Source: Bacillus methanolicus | Lineage (GTDB): Bacteria; Bacillota; Bacilli; Bacillales; Cytobacillaceae | Length of the DNA: 60,000 bases | Direction of reading: 5' to 3' | NCBI RefSeq assembly: GCF_028888695.1 | Contig: NZ_PNFF01000002.1 | Span: forward strand, 575,001 to 635,000 | Shown: positions 38,916 through 49,184 of the stretch, in pieces | Layout of the letters: each line of letters starts with the position of its first letter | How positions within the stretch are numbered: the first letter of the stretch is position 1 | Notes under the pieces: generated by a model | The model's input: only the letters and a program-made list of their open reading frames with translations | What the model was told of the DNA's origin: nothing | The model's database searches: none | Translations under genes and position numbers: made by a program

Positions 38916-39653
38916 ATGAAAACAGGAACGTTAAAGCAAATCTTACTGATAACGGACGGATGTTCGAATCAGGGTGAAGATCCTGTTGCGATGGCAGCAC
39001 TAGCCCGGGAACAGGGAATAAGCGTAAATGTCATTGGAGTTATGGAGCATGATGTCATTGACGAAAATGGTATGAAGGAAATAGAGAATATCGCTTTATC
39101 CGGCGGGGGCGTCAGCCAGGTTGTGTATGCCCGGCAGCTTTCACAGACCGTTCAAATGGTTACAAGAAAGGCAATGACACAAACCCTTCAAGGCGTTGTA
39201 AATCGGGAGCTTCAACAAATTCTTGGAGGTTCTCAAACGATAGAAGATCTGCCACCCGAAAAAAGAGGCGAAGTAATGGAAGTGGTGGATGAGCTAGGTG
39301 AAACAGTTGAATTGGAATTGTTGATTCTTGTCGATACAAGTGCGAGTATGAAACATAAGCTTCCTACTGTAAAAGAGGCTTTGCTCGACCTGTCTCTAAG
39401 CCTGAATGCCCGTTTGGGAGATAATCGCTTTTCGTTATTTATATTTCCCGGGAAAAAAAATGATGTCGAAAAATTGCTGGATTGGACTCCAAATCTTGAA
39501 TCATTGACAAGTATTTTCCCTAAGTTAACAACCGGAGGAATCACACCTACTGGACCGGCGATCCGTGAAGCGCTTAGTGCCTTTAATAAAAAACGGTCGT
39601 TAAGGAGTTTGCTTTCTCGTGATGATGAACAATTCTTTGAAGAATCGATTTAA
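38916..39653 (+). CDS. yabS: vWA-domain-like protein YabS
   Basis: The 245-residue protein matches YabS, upstream of the YabT kinase. The MIDAS-type motif LVDTSASMKH lies at about residue 135. Residues 1-60 (ILLITDGCSNQGEDP, GISVNVIGVMEHD) resemble the second half of a vWA fold, so the halves seem to be in reversed order. The function is not established; a role as scaffold or partner of YabT is inferred from linkage. GGAGGGAG precedes the ATG. The end overlaps yabT by 35 bases. Confidence 0.85.
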   Translation: MKTGTLKQILLITDGCSNQGEDPVAMAALAREQGISVNVIGVMEHDVIDENGMKEIENIALSGGGVSQVVYARQLSQTVQMVTRKAMTQTLQGVVNRELQQILGGSQTIEDLPPEKRGEVMEVVDELGETVELELLILVDTSASMKHKLPTVKEALLDLSLSLNARLGDNRFSLFIFPGKKNDVEKLLDWTPNLESLTSIFPKLTTGGITPTGPAIREALSAFNKKRSLRSLLSRDDEQFFEESI

Positions 39654-40605
39654 AGTAGTTCCAGGTACGGTCATTGAAGGAAAATGGCACAGAAATCGAT
39701 ATACGATTGTGAAAGAATTGGGATATGGCGCTAATGGGATTGTTTTTTTAGCAAAAGCCGGTAATAAACATGTAGCTTTAAAGTTGAGTGACAATGGAAT
39801 GTCGATCATATCCGAGGGGAATGTGTTAAAATCTTTTGCAAAGGTCCAGGGATCTGCCCTTGGACCTTCTTTACTGGATGTCGATGATTGGGAAACAAAC
39901 AGCGGAAAAATCTCTTTTTATGCAATGGAATATATTCATGGGCCTGATTTGCTTACGTTCATTAAAACGAAAGGGAAAGCGTGGACAAGCATTTTAATTC
40001 TTCAGCTTCTGTCTGATCTGGAGCAATTGCATAAAAACGGATGGGTGTTTGGAGATTTGAAACCGGATAATCTTATTGTCACTGGGCCGCCTCCGAAAAT
40101 TCGCTGCATTGATGTTGGAGGAACAACGGTTCAAGGAAGGGCCATTAAAGAGTTTACCGAATTTTATGACAGAGGGTATTGGGGTCTTGGTACAAGAAAA
40201 GCAGATCCTCAATATGATTTATTTGCGGTGGGCATGATTTTCATGAATATTGCTTATCCTAAACGGTTCACGAAACAAACTGGAGGTCTTCAACAGCTTA
40301 AGGCTGCAATTCGGCAGCAACAAGAATTGCATAAATATGAAGACATCATTTTAAAAGCGCTTAAAGGACATTATTTAACTGCAGAGGAAATGCGTAATGA
40401 ATTGTTAAGGGTGGTTGGAGCCGGTAGGCCAAAGCGTGATGATCAGCAGCCGGTATTTGCTTCCGGCCGACGGCGTTTTCTGCAACAAAACAGCAGGCGT
40501 GCCATGAAAAAGCAAAAAAAACGAGGCAGCTTTTTTGAAACGCTTCTGATCGTCTTTGTTATTTCACTGCTTTACATTATATATATATATGGGCAAATTT
40601 TTTAA
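39619..40605 (+). CDS. yabT: Serine/threonine kinase YabT
   Basis: The 328-residue Hanks-type kinase has a glycine loop (ELGYGANGIVFLA), ATP-lysine in HVALKLS, catalytic loop GDLKPDN with Asp146, and a C-terminal membrane anchor (about residues 303-325). In B. subtilis YabT is a DNA-stimulated kinase that phosphorylates RecA during sporulation. The usual HRD is replaced by FGD here. GTG 39619 is 11 bases after AAGGAG; ATG 39622 and 39625 are alternatives. The basic stretch before the anchor (residues about 270-300) could bind DNA. Confidence 0.92.
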   Translation: MMMNNSLKNRFKVVPGTVIEGKWHRNRYTIVKELGYGANGIVFLAKAGNKHVALKLSDNGMSIISEGNVLKSFAKVQGSALGPSLLDVDDWETNSGKISFYAMEYIHGPDLLTFIKTKGKAWTSILILQLLSDLEQLHKNGWVFGDLKPDNLIVTGPPPKIRCIDVGGTTVQGRAIKEFTEFYDRGYWGLGTRKADPQYDLFAVGMIFMNIAYPKRFTKQTGGLQQLKAAIRQQQELHKYEDIILKALKGHYLTAEEMRNELLRVVGAGRPKRDDQQPVFASGRRRFLQQNSRRAMKKQKKRGSFFETLLIVFVISLLYIIYIYGQIF

Positions 40606-40794
40606 CATTTTCTTTTCGGGAATATGAAACCCTTTCTTAACTGAATACGTAATAAAAAATATCAATGAAAACCGACCATTTTTGAAATGAGAGCGTTAAA
40701 AGCGATAAGTAATCAAAATTGTTTTTTTTCAGAAAATGAATCACTTTCTAATTGCCAAGGTATATTTAACTATATTTTTAAGGAAGAAGACGAC

Positions 40795-42183
40795 ATGTTA
40801 GAACAAAAAGTTGAAGCCTTTCTTAAGCGAAACAATATGAATCTTGATAATAAAGATATATTAGTGGGAGTCTCAGGGGGGCCGGATTCGCTGGCGCTTC
40901 TCCATTATTTATGGAGTCTTAAAGAAGAACGGAACCTTCAAATTGTAGCGGGGCACGTTGATCATATGTTTCGGGGAAATGAATCGTACGAAGATGCATT
41001 GTTTGTAAAGGATTTTTGCGAAAAGAGGGGGATCCCTTTTGAAATGGCCAGAATAAATGTACCAGAGTATATTGAAAGATCAGGAAAAAGCCCTCAGGCC
41101 GCCGCACGTGACTGCCGCTACAATTTCTTTAAAAAGATAATGAAAAAACATGGCCTTCGATTTTTAGCTCTTGGCCACCACGGGGATGATCAGATTGAAA
41201 CCATCTTAATGAGGCTGACAAGGGGCAGCTCCGGAACTGCAAGAGCCGGTATCTCCTTCCAAAGACCTTTTCATGATGGCATGATTATTCGCCCATTTCT
41301 CGGAATAAGCCGGAAGGACATCGAAAAGTATTGCAAGCGGCATCGTTTGGAGCCGAGATTGGATCCGAGCAATAATAAAAACATTTATGTCAGAAATCGG
41401 TTCCGTCATCACGTGCTCCCATTTTTGCAATCGGAAAATCCGCAAGTACACGAGCATTTTCAGCGTTTTAGCGAGGATTTGGAGCGCGATGAAAAGTATT
41501 TACAGGAATTAACTGTCGAAAAAATGAATACAGTAATCATTAATAAAGAACAAGACCGGGTGACGATCGATATTCCTGCATTCCGGTTATTGCCGATGCC
41601 TTTACAAAGGAGAGGGATTCAACTAATATTATACTATCTTTATAAGGATATACCTGCTTCTCTTTCCGCGGTACATATTGATCATGTATTTTCTTTATTA
41701 AGCAGTTCTCATCCTTCCGGAACGCTTGATTTCCCAAATAATCTAACCATTTTGCGATCTTATAATCAATGCCATTTTCAATTTGGGATAGGCCAAAGGA
41801 AACCTTTTCGGTTTGAGATTGCCGAACCCGGTACAGTATTACTTCCTAATGGCCGGAAAATTACAATGGAATATACCGACAAAGCATTTATTGATACAGA
41901 CTTAAATAGTTTCGTTTTTAATGCAAAAGAAGTTCCGCTTCCATTAATTATAAGATCGAGGAAAAACGGCGACAGAATGACGATAAAGGGTATGAAGGGA
42001 TCAAAAAAGATAAAAGATATTTTTATTGACTGTAAAATTCCTTTGCTGGAAAGAGATGAGTGGCCGGTAGTGACAGATCAAAACGGTACAATTCTTTGGC
42101 TTCCTGGCCTGAAAAAGTCCAATTTTATTTTAAACGAAAATGAAAACAGCATTTACATTAAATTAACATACACAAATCAATGA
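40795..42183 (+). CDS. tilS: tRNA(Ile)-lysidine synthetase
   Basis: The 462-residue TilS converts C34 of the CAU-anticodon tRNA-Ile to lysidine. It has the N-type ATP-pyrophosphatase loop [16 protein letters not shown] near residue 25, the [10 protein letters not shown] motif, and C-terminal TilS domains. The frame opens at 40687, but [13 protein letters not shown] from ATG 40795 with AGGAAG upstream is preferred. It overlaps nothing and ends just before hprT; the tilS-hprT-ftsH order is conserved. Confidence 0.95.
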   Translation: MLEQKVEAFLKRNNMNLDNKDILVGVSGGPDSLALLHYLWSLKEERNLQIVAGHVDHMFRGNESYEDALFVKDFCEKRGIPFEMARINVPEYIERSGKSPQAAARDCRYNFFKKIMKKHGLRFLALGHHGDDQIETILMRLTRGSSGTARAGISFQRPFHDGMIIRPFLGISRKDIEKYCKRHRLEPRLDPSNNKNIYVRNRFRHHVLPFLQSENPQVHEHFQRFSEDLERDEKYLQELTVEKMNTVIINKEQDRVTIDIPAFRLLPMPLQRRGIQLILYYLYKDIPASLSAVHIDHVFSLLSSSHPSGTLDFPNNLTILRSYNQCHFQFGIGQRKPFRFEIAEPGTVLLPNGRKITMEYTDKAFIDTDLNSFVFNAKEVPLPLIIRSRKNGDRMTIKGMKGSKKIKDIFIDCKIPLLERDEWPVVTDQNGTILWLPGLKKSNFILNENENSIYIKLTYTNQ

Positions 42184-42206
42184 TTCTTCTAGGGGGCTCA
42201 CATTCC

Positions 42207-42752
42207 ATGAAAAACGACATTGAAAAAATTTTAATTACAGAAGAAGAAATTCAAGAAAAAATTAAGGAATTAGCAGCTGAATTAACTGCAGAATATGATG
42301 GCCGTTTTCCGTTAGCAATCGGGGTGCTGAAAGGAGCAATGCCTTTTATGGCAGACCTTCTGAAGAGAATAGATACATATCTTGAAATGGATTTCATGGA
42401 CGTGTCCAGTTATGGGAACTCCACTGTATCCTCAGGGGAAGTCAAAATTTTGAAGGATTTAGATACTTCTGTTGAAGGACGGGATATATTAATCATTGAG
42501 GATATTATCGACAGCGGTTTAACTCTCAGCTATCTTGTCGAGCTTTTCCGCTACCGGAAAGCAAAATCAATTAAGATTGTTACGCTACTTGACAAGCCTA
42601 CAGGAAGAAAAGCTGATATTCAAGCGGACTATGTAGGGTTTATTGTTCCGGATGAATTTGTCGTAGGGTACGGATTAGATTACGCTGAAAAATATAGAAA
42701 CCTTCCGTTTATTGGTGTATTAAAACCGGAAGTATACAGCAATAATGGTTAA
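42207..42752 (+). CDS. hprT: Hypoxanthine-guanine phosphoribosyltransferase
   Basis: The 181-residue purine salvage enzyme converts hypoxanthine or guanine with PRPP to IMP or GMP. The PRPP motif is [14 protein letters not shown] near residue 95, and the [13 protein letters not shown] segment is typical. The frame opens 9 codons upstream; ATG 42207, ten bases after AGGGGG, gives the usual length. In B. subtilis HprT and TilS affect ftsH expression. Confidence 0.97.
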   Translation: MKNDIEKILITEEEIQEKIKELAAELTAEYDGRFPLAIGVLKGAMPFMADLLKRIDTYLEMDFMDVSSYGNSTVSSGEVKILKDLDTSVEGRDILIIEDIIDSGLTLSYLVELFRYRKAKSIKIVTLLDKPTGRKADIQADYVGFIVPDEFVVGYGLDYAEKYRNLPFIGVLKPEVYSNNG

Positions 42753-42817
42753 GTAAAGAAGACGAGTAAGAATTGATTTTTCCGTTGAAATGTCGTATTT
42801 CTGACAAGTCTTATTCC

Positions 42818-42845
42818 TTGTACTGGCATGATTTTCTGTGATACT
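42818..42845 (+). promoter_or_regulatory. Candidate promoter of ftsH
   Basis: TTGTAC (42818-42823), 16 bp, GATACT (42840-42845) with an extended -10 TG at 42837-42838. Confidence 0.5.
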
Positions 42846-42883
42846 ATTTTATATAGTTTGTTTACCGTGGGAGGAGGTAAGGG

Positions 42884-44887
42884 ATGAATCGGATCTTCCG
42901 TAATACCATCTTTTATTTATTGATATTTTTAGTCATTATTGGCGTTGTTAGCTTCTTTAATGGCAACAACCAGCCAAGAGAACATATATCTTATGATCAA
43001 TTCATCGAGCATTTGGAAAACGGAGACATCAAATCTCTTTCAATGCAGCCTGAACGGGGTGTATTTGAAGTACGAGGCAAGTTAAAGGGCTATGATGAAG
43101 ATAAATACTTTTTAACTTATGTTTGGAATAGCGACAATTTGCTCGACCGCATCCATAAGGCAGCTGCGGAAGCAAAAGTTGAGGTAATGCCTGCCAAGGA
43201 AACAAGCGGCTGGGTAACATTTTTTACCTCCATCATTCCGTTTATCATCATCTTTATCCTTTTCTTCTTCTTACTAAACCAGGCACAGGGCGGCGGCAGC
43301 CGTGTCATGAACTTTGGGAAAAGCAAAGCGAAGCTTTATAACGAAGATAAGAAAAAGGTGCGTTTTAAAGATGTAGCGGGTGCAGATGAAGAAAAGCAAG
43401 AACTTGTTGAAGTTGTTGAATTTTTAAAAGATCCGCGCAAATTTTCAGAACTTGGTGCACGCATTCCGAAAGGCGTTCTCTTAGTGGGCCCTCCGGGTAC
43501 AGGTAAAACATTGCTGGCGCGTGCAGTTGCCGGTGAAGCCGGTGTTCCGTTCTTTTCAATCAGCGGTTCAGACTTCGTTGAAATGTTTGTCGGGGTCGGA
43601 GCTTCTCGTGTGCGCGATTTATTTGAAACTGCGAAGAAGAATGCTCCATGTATTATCTTTATTGACGAAATTGATGCAGTCGGCCGCCAGCGCGGAGCAG
43701 GACTTGGCGGAGGCCATGACGAGCGCGAGCAGACATTAAACCAATTGCTTGTTGAAATGGATGGGTTTGGCGCGAATGAAGGGATTATTATTATCGCTGC
43801 CACAAACCGGCCGGATATTTTAGACCCTGCCTTACTGCGTCCGGGACGTTTTGACCGCCAGATTACAGTTGACCGTCCTGATGTAAAAGGACGTGAAGCG
43901 GTACTTAAAGTTCATGCACGAAATAAGCCTCTTGATGAGTCTGTCAACTTAAAAAATATTGCGATGCGGACTCCGGGATTTTCCGGTGCGGACCTTGAAA
44001 ACTTGCTCAACGAAGCTGCGCTGGTGGCAGCTCGTCAGAATAAGAAAAAAATTGATATGTCTGACATAGATGAAGCAACAGACCGTGTCATTGCCGGTCC
44101 TGCGAAAAAGAGCCGTGTTATTTCGGAAAAAGAACGTAAAATTGTTGCTTTCCACGAAGCCGGTCATACTGTTATCGGCTTGATGCTGGATGAAGCTGAA
44201 ATGGTTCATAAAGTAACGATTGTTCCGCGGGGCCAAGCAGGCGGATATGCGGTCATGCTTCCTAAAGAAGATCGTTATTTCATGACAAAACCCGAATTGC
44301 TTGATAAAATTACCGGCCTTTTAGGCGGCCGAGTAGCGGAAGAAATTGTGTTCGGTGAAGTCAGCACTGGTGCACATAATGACTTCCAGCGTGCAACAGG
44401 CATTGCGCGAAGAATGGTTACTGAGTTTGGGATGAGTGATAAGCTTGGTCCTTTGCAGTTTGGACAATCACAAGGCCAAGTGTTCTTAGGAAGAGATATC
44501 CATAGCGAACAAAACTATTCCGATGCGATTGCATATGAGATCGATTTAGAAATTCAGCGTATTATTAAAGAATGTTATGAGAAAGCAAGAAATATTTTAT
44601 CGGAAAACCGTGATAAGCTTGACCTTATAGCAAATACGTTATTAGAAGTGGAAACACTCGATGCAGAGCAAATCAAACACCTTGTCGAGCATGGCAAACT
44701 TCCTGATCATTCTGCTGCCCGTGTTAACAAAAATGCAGACGATGTGAAGGTAAATATTAATACTAAAAAAGACGAAGAATTGCCGGCAAACGGTGAAGGC
44801 GCTATTAAAGAGGAACATACTACCGGTCTTAATTCCCGTTTCTCTGATGATACGGGAAATATCGATGAAGACCGCCGGAATTCTTAA
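42884..44887 (+). CDS. ftsH: ATP-dependent zinc metalloprotease FtsH
   Basis: The 667-residue AAA+ membrane protease degrades membrane and regulatory proteins, including Spo0E in B. subtilis. It has two membrane segments (about 5-24 and 108-130), Walker A GPPGTGKT near residue 205, the SRH region, and the zinc site HEAGH at residues 424-428. A Lys/Asp/Asn-rich tail of about 70 residues follows. GGGAGGAGG precedes ATG 42884. It is followed by a palindromic element that can terminate transcription. Confidence 0.98.
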   Translation: MNRIFRNTIFYLLIFLVIIGVVSFFNGNNQPREHISYDQFIEHLENGDIKSLSMQPERGVFEVRGKLKGYDEDKYFLTYVWNSDNLLDRIHKAAAEAKVEVMPAKETSGWVTFFTSIIPFIIIFILFFFLLNQAQGGGSRVMNFGKSKAKLYNEDKKKVRFKDVAGADEEKQELVEVVEFLKDPRKFSELGARIPKGVLLVGPPGTGKTLLARAVAGEAGVPFFSISGSDFVEMFVGVGASRVRDLFETAKKNAPCIIFIDEIDAVGRQRGAGLGGGHDEREQTLNQLLVEMDGFGANEGIIIIAATNRPDILDPALLRPGRFDRQITVDRPDVKGREAVLKVHARNKPLDESVNLKNIAMRTPGFSGADLENLLNEAALVAARQNKKKIDMSDIDEATDRVIAGPAKKSRVISEKERKIVAFHEAGHTVIGLMLDEAEMVHKVTIVPRGQAGGYAVMLPKEDRYFMTKPELLDKITGLLGGRVAEEIVFGEVSTGAHNDFQRATGIARRMVTEFGMSDKLGPLQFGQSQGQVFLGRDIHSEQNYSDAIAYEIDLEIQRIIKECYEKARNILSENRDKLDLIANTLLEVETLDAEQIKHLVEHGKLPDHSAARVNKNADDVKVNINTKKDEELPANGEGAIKEEHTTGLNSRFSDDTGNIDEDRRNS

Positions 44888-44926
44888 GAAATTTATCATT
44901 TTTGCCGAAATTGGCAATCAAAAAAT

Positions 44927-45053
44927 AAGGGGCTGACTCATAAAGGTCTGACTCCCTCCAACGATGACAGTATATAGAATGGTTTTATTGGTGTTTGTCT
45001 ATATATTGTTTTGGAGGGGTTTGACCCTTTGCATATGAGCCAGCCCCTTTTTT
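44927..45053. repeat. Large imperfect palindrome after ftsH (MITE-like, ends in T run)
   Basis: AAGGGGCTGACTCATA (44927-44942) pairs with ATGAGCCAGCCCCTT (45035-45049, two mismatches). Inner arms include GTATATAGA with TCTATATA and CCCTCCAA with TTGGAGGG. A T6 run follows on the + strand, so it can also act as terminator. A possible relative is at 47931-48040. Confidence 0.75.
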
Positions 45054-45087
45054 GCCATTAAGTTTAACATTTTTTAGGTTTTTTCAA

Positions 45088-45118
45088 TTGCACGAATGAC
45101 TATGGATTGTGTTATGAT
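45088..45118 (+). promoter_or_regulatory. Candidate promoter of coaX
   Basis: TTGCAC (45088-45093), 19 bp, TATGAT (45113-45118) with extended -10 TG at 45110-45111. Confidence 0.5.
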
Positions 45119-45165
45119 ATGTTGGCAGTGTGACACAATCATTAATTCATAAAGTGGTGAGTCGG

Positions 45166-45936
45166 TTGATTTTTGTATTTGATGTAGGAAACACAAATAT
45201 TGTATTAGGAGTATATGATGAAGATAAATTAAAACACCATTGGCGGATAGAGACAGATCGGTATAAAACAGAAGATGAATATGGAATGATCATAAAGAAC
45301 CTATTTGAGCATGAAAACCTTTCGTTTTCACAAATAAACGGCATTATCATTTCTTCTGTTGTTCCGCCGATTATGTACGCTCTTGAAACAATGTGTCAAA
45401 AATATTTTCATATTAAACCGCTTATTGTAGGACCAGGAATTAAAACGGGCTTAAATATTAAATATGAAAACCCCCGTGAAGTTGGAGCGGATCGAATTGT
45501 CAACGCGGTAGCCGCCATTCATGAGTATGGAAGTCCGTTAATCATTGCTGATTTTGGAACAGCTACAACATATTGTTATATTAATGAGAAAAAGCAATAT
45601 ATGGGTGGTGCGATCGCCCCCGGGATTAACATTTCGACAGAAGCTCTTTACTCAAGAGCGGCAAAACTTCCCAGAATTGAAATTGCCCGCCCTGATAACA
45701 TTATTGGGAAAAATACAGTTGCCGCTATGCAGGCGGGTATTTTATACGGGTATGTCGGCCAGGTAGAGGGTATTGTAAAAAGAATGAAAGCTCAAAGCAA
45801 ACAAAACCCGACTGTTATTGCGACAGGAGGTCTTGCTTCTTTAATAGCGGCGGAATCAGACGTGATTGATATTGTTGATCCGTTTTTAACCCTTAAAGGG
45901 CTGCAGCTAATTTATAAAAGAAATATGGGCGAATAG
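45166..45936 (+). CDS. coaX: Type III pantothenate kinase
   Basis: The 256-residue CoaX performs the first step of coenzyme A synthesis. The ASKHA-fold motifs are [15 protein letters not shown] at the N-terminus, [11 protein letters not shown], and [11 protein letters not shown]. The frame opens at 45130; TTG 45166 gives the family start [11 protein letters not shown], with GTGGTGAG upstream. hslO follows after 26 bp, as in B. subtilis. Confidence 0.96.
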   Translation: MIFVFDVGNTNIVLGVYDEDKLKHHWRIETDRYKTEDEYGMIIKNLFEHENLSFSQINGIIISSVVPPIMYALETMCQKYFHIKPLIVGPGIKTGLNIKYENPREVGADRIVNAVAAIHEYGSPLIIADFGTATTYCYINEKKQYMGGAIAPGINISTEALYSRAAKLPRIEIARPDNIIGKNTVAAMQAGILYGYVGQVEGIVKRMKAQSKQNPTVIATGGLASLIAAESDVIDIVDPFLTLKGLQLIYKRNMGE

Positions 45937-45962
45937 TCTAACAACGAGAAAGGAGTATTTTT

Positions 45963-46841
45963 ATGAATGATTATTTAGTAAAGGCTTTGGCGTTTAATGG
46001 ACAGATAAGAGCGTATGCCGTTAAAAGTACAGAAACGGTCGGAGAGGCACAAAGACGCCACGGAACATGGCCGACTGCATCTGCGGCATTGGGCAGAGCG
46101 ATAACAGCCGGTGCAATGATGGGGGCCATGTTAAAAGGAGAAGAAAAGCTGACGATAAAAATTGAGGGCGGCGGACCAATCGGAGCTATTTTAGTGGACA
46201 GTAATGCCAAAGGAGAGGTACGCGGTTATGTTACGAATCCCCAAGTCCATTTTGATTTGAATGAGCATGGCAAGCTTGATGTTAGGAGAGCTGTCGGAAC
46301 GGAAGGAACTCTTACTGTTGTTAAAGATATTGGCTTGCGCGATTATTTTACCGGACAAGTTCCAATTGTGTCCGGAGAATTAGGAGAAGATTTTACGTAT
46401 TACTTTGCTTCATCTGAACAAGTTCCTTCTTCTGTTGGCGTAGGCGTGCTTGTTAATCCGGATAATTCCATTTTAGCTTCAGGCGGGTTTATTTTGCAGC
46501 TTATGCCGGGAACAGACGATCAAATTATTACAAAGATTGAAAATCGGTTAAAAGAAATTCCTCCGGTATCAAAGTTAATTGAAAAAGGCTTAACACCTGA
46601 AGAGTTATTGAACGAGCTCTTAGGGGAAGAAAATGTAAAAATACTGGAAACTCTGTCTGTTTCCTTTACATGTAATTGTTCGAAAGAGAGATTTGGAAAT
46701 GCGATTATTAGCCTTGGGCAAGAAGAAATTACCGATATGATTGAAAATGAAGGAAAAGCTGAAGCGCAGTGCCATTTTTGTAATAATATTTATGTTTATT
46801 CGAAAGAGGAATTAGAAGAACTGAGGGAAGAAGCGAAATAA
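45963..46841 (+). CDS. hslO: Redox-regulated holdase chaperone Hsp33
   Basis: The 292-residue Hsp33 is activated by oxidation and unfolding. The four zinc cysteines are visible near the C-terminus as CNC and CHFC. The N-terminal [17 protein letters not shown] and the [11 protein letters not shown] segments are typical. AAAGGAG is six bases before the ATG. It probably shares the coaX transcript. A repeat unit separates it from yacD. Confidence 0.97.
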   Translation: MNDYLVKALAFNGQIRAYAVKSTETVGEAQRRHGTWPTASAALGRAITAGAMMGAMLKGEEKLTIKIEGGGPIGAILVDSNAKGEVRGYVTNPQVHFDLNEHGKLDVRRAVGTEGTLTVVKDIGLRDYFTGQVPIVSGELGEDFTYYFASSEQVPSSVGVGVLVNPDNSILASGGFILQLMPGTDDQIITKIENRLKEIPPVSKLIEKGLTPEELLNELLGEENVKILETLSVSFTCNCSKERFGNAIISLGQEEITDMIENEGKAEAQCHFCNNIYVYSKEELEELREEAK

Positions 46842-46908
46842 CCATTTTTTCTTTTAAAAATAGTTTTAATTTATAAAGCCGAAAAGCGTCTTTGGATTAG
46901 ATACGCAG

Positions 46909-47027
46909 TCTAGCTCCAGCGCCTAGCCCCTCGAGGTCGCTTCGGTCCTGCCAATGAAGTCAAAAAGCGACTTCACCGGCAGGCCCTCCAGCGCTTGTCG
47001 GGGCTAACCAAGGCGCTTGCGCTTTTC
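46909..47027 (+). repeat. Modular repeat unit I
   Basis: AGCGCC/GGCGCT, AGCCCC/GGGGCT, CCTGCC/GGCAGG and TGAAGTC/GACTTCA, nearly identical to units C1-C3. It ends CTTGCGCTTTTC two bases before an ATG that opens the yacD frame. Confidence 0.92.
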
Positions 47028-47044
47028 GAATGGGGGAACAAAGG

Positions 47045-47932
47045 TTGGGGAAGAATCAACTTTGGATGATTATTGCCGCTTTAGTTGCGCTAAATTGTTT
47101 TACGTTCATTTTCTTTTTATCCAAAACAGAGTGGGCTTTCGGTAACGGAGAAACGGTTGCTACGGTAGGAAATGATTCGATTTCAAGGCAAGAGTGGATA
47201 AATGAATTGGAAACAAGGTACGGAAAAGATACATTAAGGGATCTTGTTGACCAAAAAGTGGTTGAACAGATGGCTGAAAAGTATCACATTAAAGTTTCGG
47301 AACAGGATGTCAACAGAGAATTAATAATGATGAAATCCCTTTATGGATCATATGGCCAACAACAGGGAAACGAAGAAAAGTGGAAGCAGCAAATCAAATA
47401 CAGCCTTTTGCTTGAAGAGCTGTTGACAAGGGATGCGGTGATTGAGGAAGAAGAACTGAAATCCTATTACAAGCAAAACAAAAATTTATTTGATATCCCG
47501 GATTCTTATCATGTATCACAAATCGTCACAAAATCGAAAAAGGATGCCGAACAAACTATGCGGGAATTAGAACAAGGTTCAAACTTTCAGGCACTGGCAA
47601 TGGAGCGGTCCATTGATGAATTTACAGCAAACCAAGGTGGAGACCTTGGGTTTGTGAGTGAAGAAGATGATCGAATTCCTGCATCGGTATTTAACAAAAT
47701 AAAAGTGCTGGAACCGGGAAAATGGAGCGAACCGATTGAAACAAAAAACGGCTACACAATTATTTTTCTCCATGAAAAGGTGCCGGGGAAGAAATATTCC
47801 TATAAAGAAGTAAAAGATCAAATTCGCCGCCAAATTGCTTTAGAGCAAATGGATGTTCCTATTTCTGCCCAAACGTTCTGGGAGGAAGCAAAGGTTGATT
47901 GGCTTTACGGCAAGGGAGAAAAAGAATCATAG
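47045..47932 (+). CDS. yacD: PrsA-like peptidyl-prolyl isomerase (YacD)
   Basis: About 295 residues: an N-terminal membrane anchor/signal (about residues 5-25), a SurA-N-like helical part, and a parvulin PPIase domain (about 135-240, with HVSQIVTKSKKDA, GGDLGFVSEED). It is the B. subtilis YacD, a membrane-bound foldase-like protein outside the membrane. The frame begins at ATG 47030 at the repeat edge without an SD; TTG 47045 with GGGGG eight bases upstream is preferred. Confidence 0.88.
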   Translation: MGKNQLWMIIAALVALNCFTFIFFLSKTEWAFGNGETVATVGNDSISRQEWINELETRYGKDTLRDLVDQKVVEQMAEKYHIKVSEQDVNRELIMMKSLYGSYGQQQGNEEKWKQQIKYSLLLEELLTRDAVIEEEELKSYYKQNKNLFDIPDSYHVSQIVTKSKKDAEQTMRELEQGSNFQALAMERSIDEFTANQGGDLGFVSEEDDRIPASVFNKIKVLEPGKWSEPIETKNGYTIIFLHEKVPGKKYSYKEVKDQIRRQIALEQMDVPISAQTFWEEAKVDWLYGKGEKES

Positions 47933-48040
47933 TGGCTAAGGATCAGACCCCATAACACAAGATATTGGACATAATGTTGGATAAATGTGCTATAAATGAT
48001 AAATGCACATGAGGTCAGACTCTTATGAGACAGCCTCTAT
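47931..48040. repeat. Possible degenerate relative of the ftsH-downstream palindrome
   Basis: AGGTCAGACTCTTATGAGAC (48013 on) followed by AGCC matches the reverse complement of the left arm at 44927-44955 with a few differences. The left part has GGATCAGACCCC. It lies in the yacD-cysK gap. Confidence 0.4.
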
Positions 48041-48073
48041 TAAAGAATAATTAGAGTGATTTTTCAAAAATGA

Positions 48074-48102
48074 TTGACACAGAACAAATTGATTGGTAAA
48101 TT
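48074..48102 (+). promoter_or_regulatory. Sigma-A promoter of cysK
   Basis: TTGACA (48074-48079), 17 bp, TAAATT (48097-48102). Confidence 0.65.
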
Positions 48103-48116
48103 TTAATAAAACCAAT
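48092..48116. promoter_or_regulatory. Candidate operator (inverted repeat) over the cysK -10
   Basis: ATTGGT (48092-48097), 13 bp, ACCAAT (48111-48116). It overlaps the -10. cysK is repressed by CymR in B. subtilis, so this could be a CymR site; the exact CymR consensus was not checked. Confidence 0.45.
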
Positions 48117-48145
48117 AAAAATACTCGGATTAAGGAGTGAAAACA

Positions 48146-49069
48146 ATGGTTCGTGTGGCAAATTCTATTGCTGAACTTGTAGGACAAACACCGATTGTCA
48201 AATTAAATCGTCTAACAGATGAAAACAGCGCAGAAGTATACTTAAAACTCGAATATTTTAATCCCGGAAGCAGTGTAAAAGACCGGATTGCATTGGCGAT
48301 GATCGAGGCTGCAGAAGAAAAAGGAGTATTGAAGCCGGGGGATACGATCATAGAACCTACAAGCGGAAATACCGGAATTGGGCTGGCAATGATTGCGGCT
48401 GCAAAAGGATATAAAACAGTAATTGTAATGCCGGAAACAATGAGTTTGGAGCGCCGCAACCTATTGCGTGCTTATGGTGCAGAATTAGTATTGACTCCCG
48501 GACCGGATGGAATGAAAGGGGCAATCAAAAAAGCGGAAGAACTGGTTAAGGAACACGGCTACTTTATGCCACAGCAATTCAAAAACGAAGCAAATCCGGA
48601 AATTCACCGGAGAACAACCGGAAAAGAAATTGTTGAACAAATGGGCGATCAGTTGGATGCGTTTGTATCCGGAATCGGAACAGGCGGAACGATTACAGGC
48701 GCTAGCGAGGTTCTTCGAGGAAAATATCAAGATATTAAAATTTATGCAGTTGAACCGGCAGATTCTCCGGTATTATCAGGAGGAAAACCGGGACCCCATA
48801 AAATTCAGGGAATTGGAGCAGGATTTGTTCCGGATGTCCTCAATACAGAAATTTATGATGAAATCATTCAAGTAACAAATGATCAAGCATTTGAATATGC
48901 GAGACGTGCTGCGAAAGAAGAAGGCATTCTATGCGGAATTTCCTCAGGGGCAGCCATTTATGCTGCTCTGGAAGTGGCGAAGAAGCTTGGAAAAGGAAAG
49001 AAAGTATTAGCCATCATTCCGGACAATGGGGAACGCTATTTGAGTACACCTTTATACCAATTTGAATAA
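48146..49069 (+). CDS. cysK: Cysteine synthase A
   Basis: The 307-residue PLP enzyme makes cysteine from O-acetylserine and sulfide. The PLP lysine is K45 in NPGSSVKDR; the phosphate-binding SGNTG and GTGGTITG loops are present. In B. subtilis CysK also forms the CymR-CysK complex that represses sulfur genes. ATG 48146 is about eight bases after AAGGAG; GTG 48137 lies in the SD. It has its own promoter and terminator. Confidence 0.97.
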   Translation: MVRVANSIAELVGQTPIVKLNRLTDENSAEVYLKLEYFNPGSSVKDRIALAMIEAAEEKGVLKPGDTIIEPTSGNTGIGLAMIAAAKGYKTVIVMPETMSLERRNLLRAYGAELVLTPGPDGMKGAIKKAEELVKEHGYFMPQQFKNEANPEIHRRTTGKEIVEQMGDQLDAFVSGIGTGGTITGASEVLRGKYQDIKIYAVEPADSPVLSGGKPGPHKIQGIGAGFVPDVLNTEIYDEIIQVTNDQAFEYARRAAKEEGILCGISSGAAIYAALEVAKKLGKGKKVLAIIPDNGERYLSTPLYQFE

Positions 49070-49076
49070 AGTTTAC

Positions 49077-49107
49077 GGGGCATTGGCAGGGGCCATGCCT
49101 CTTTTTC
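49077..49107 (+). terminator. Terminator after cysK
   Basis: GGGGCAT (49077-49083) pairs with ATGCCTC (49095-49101, one G-U pair), followed by TTTTTC. Confidence 0.7.
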
Positions 49108-49184
49108 TTCAAAAATACTTATAAAGCACAATCTTGATCATGTATGATAGGAGTTGAGAAATTTTTTAGGGGGTACTTTATTAA

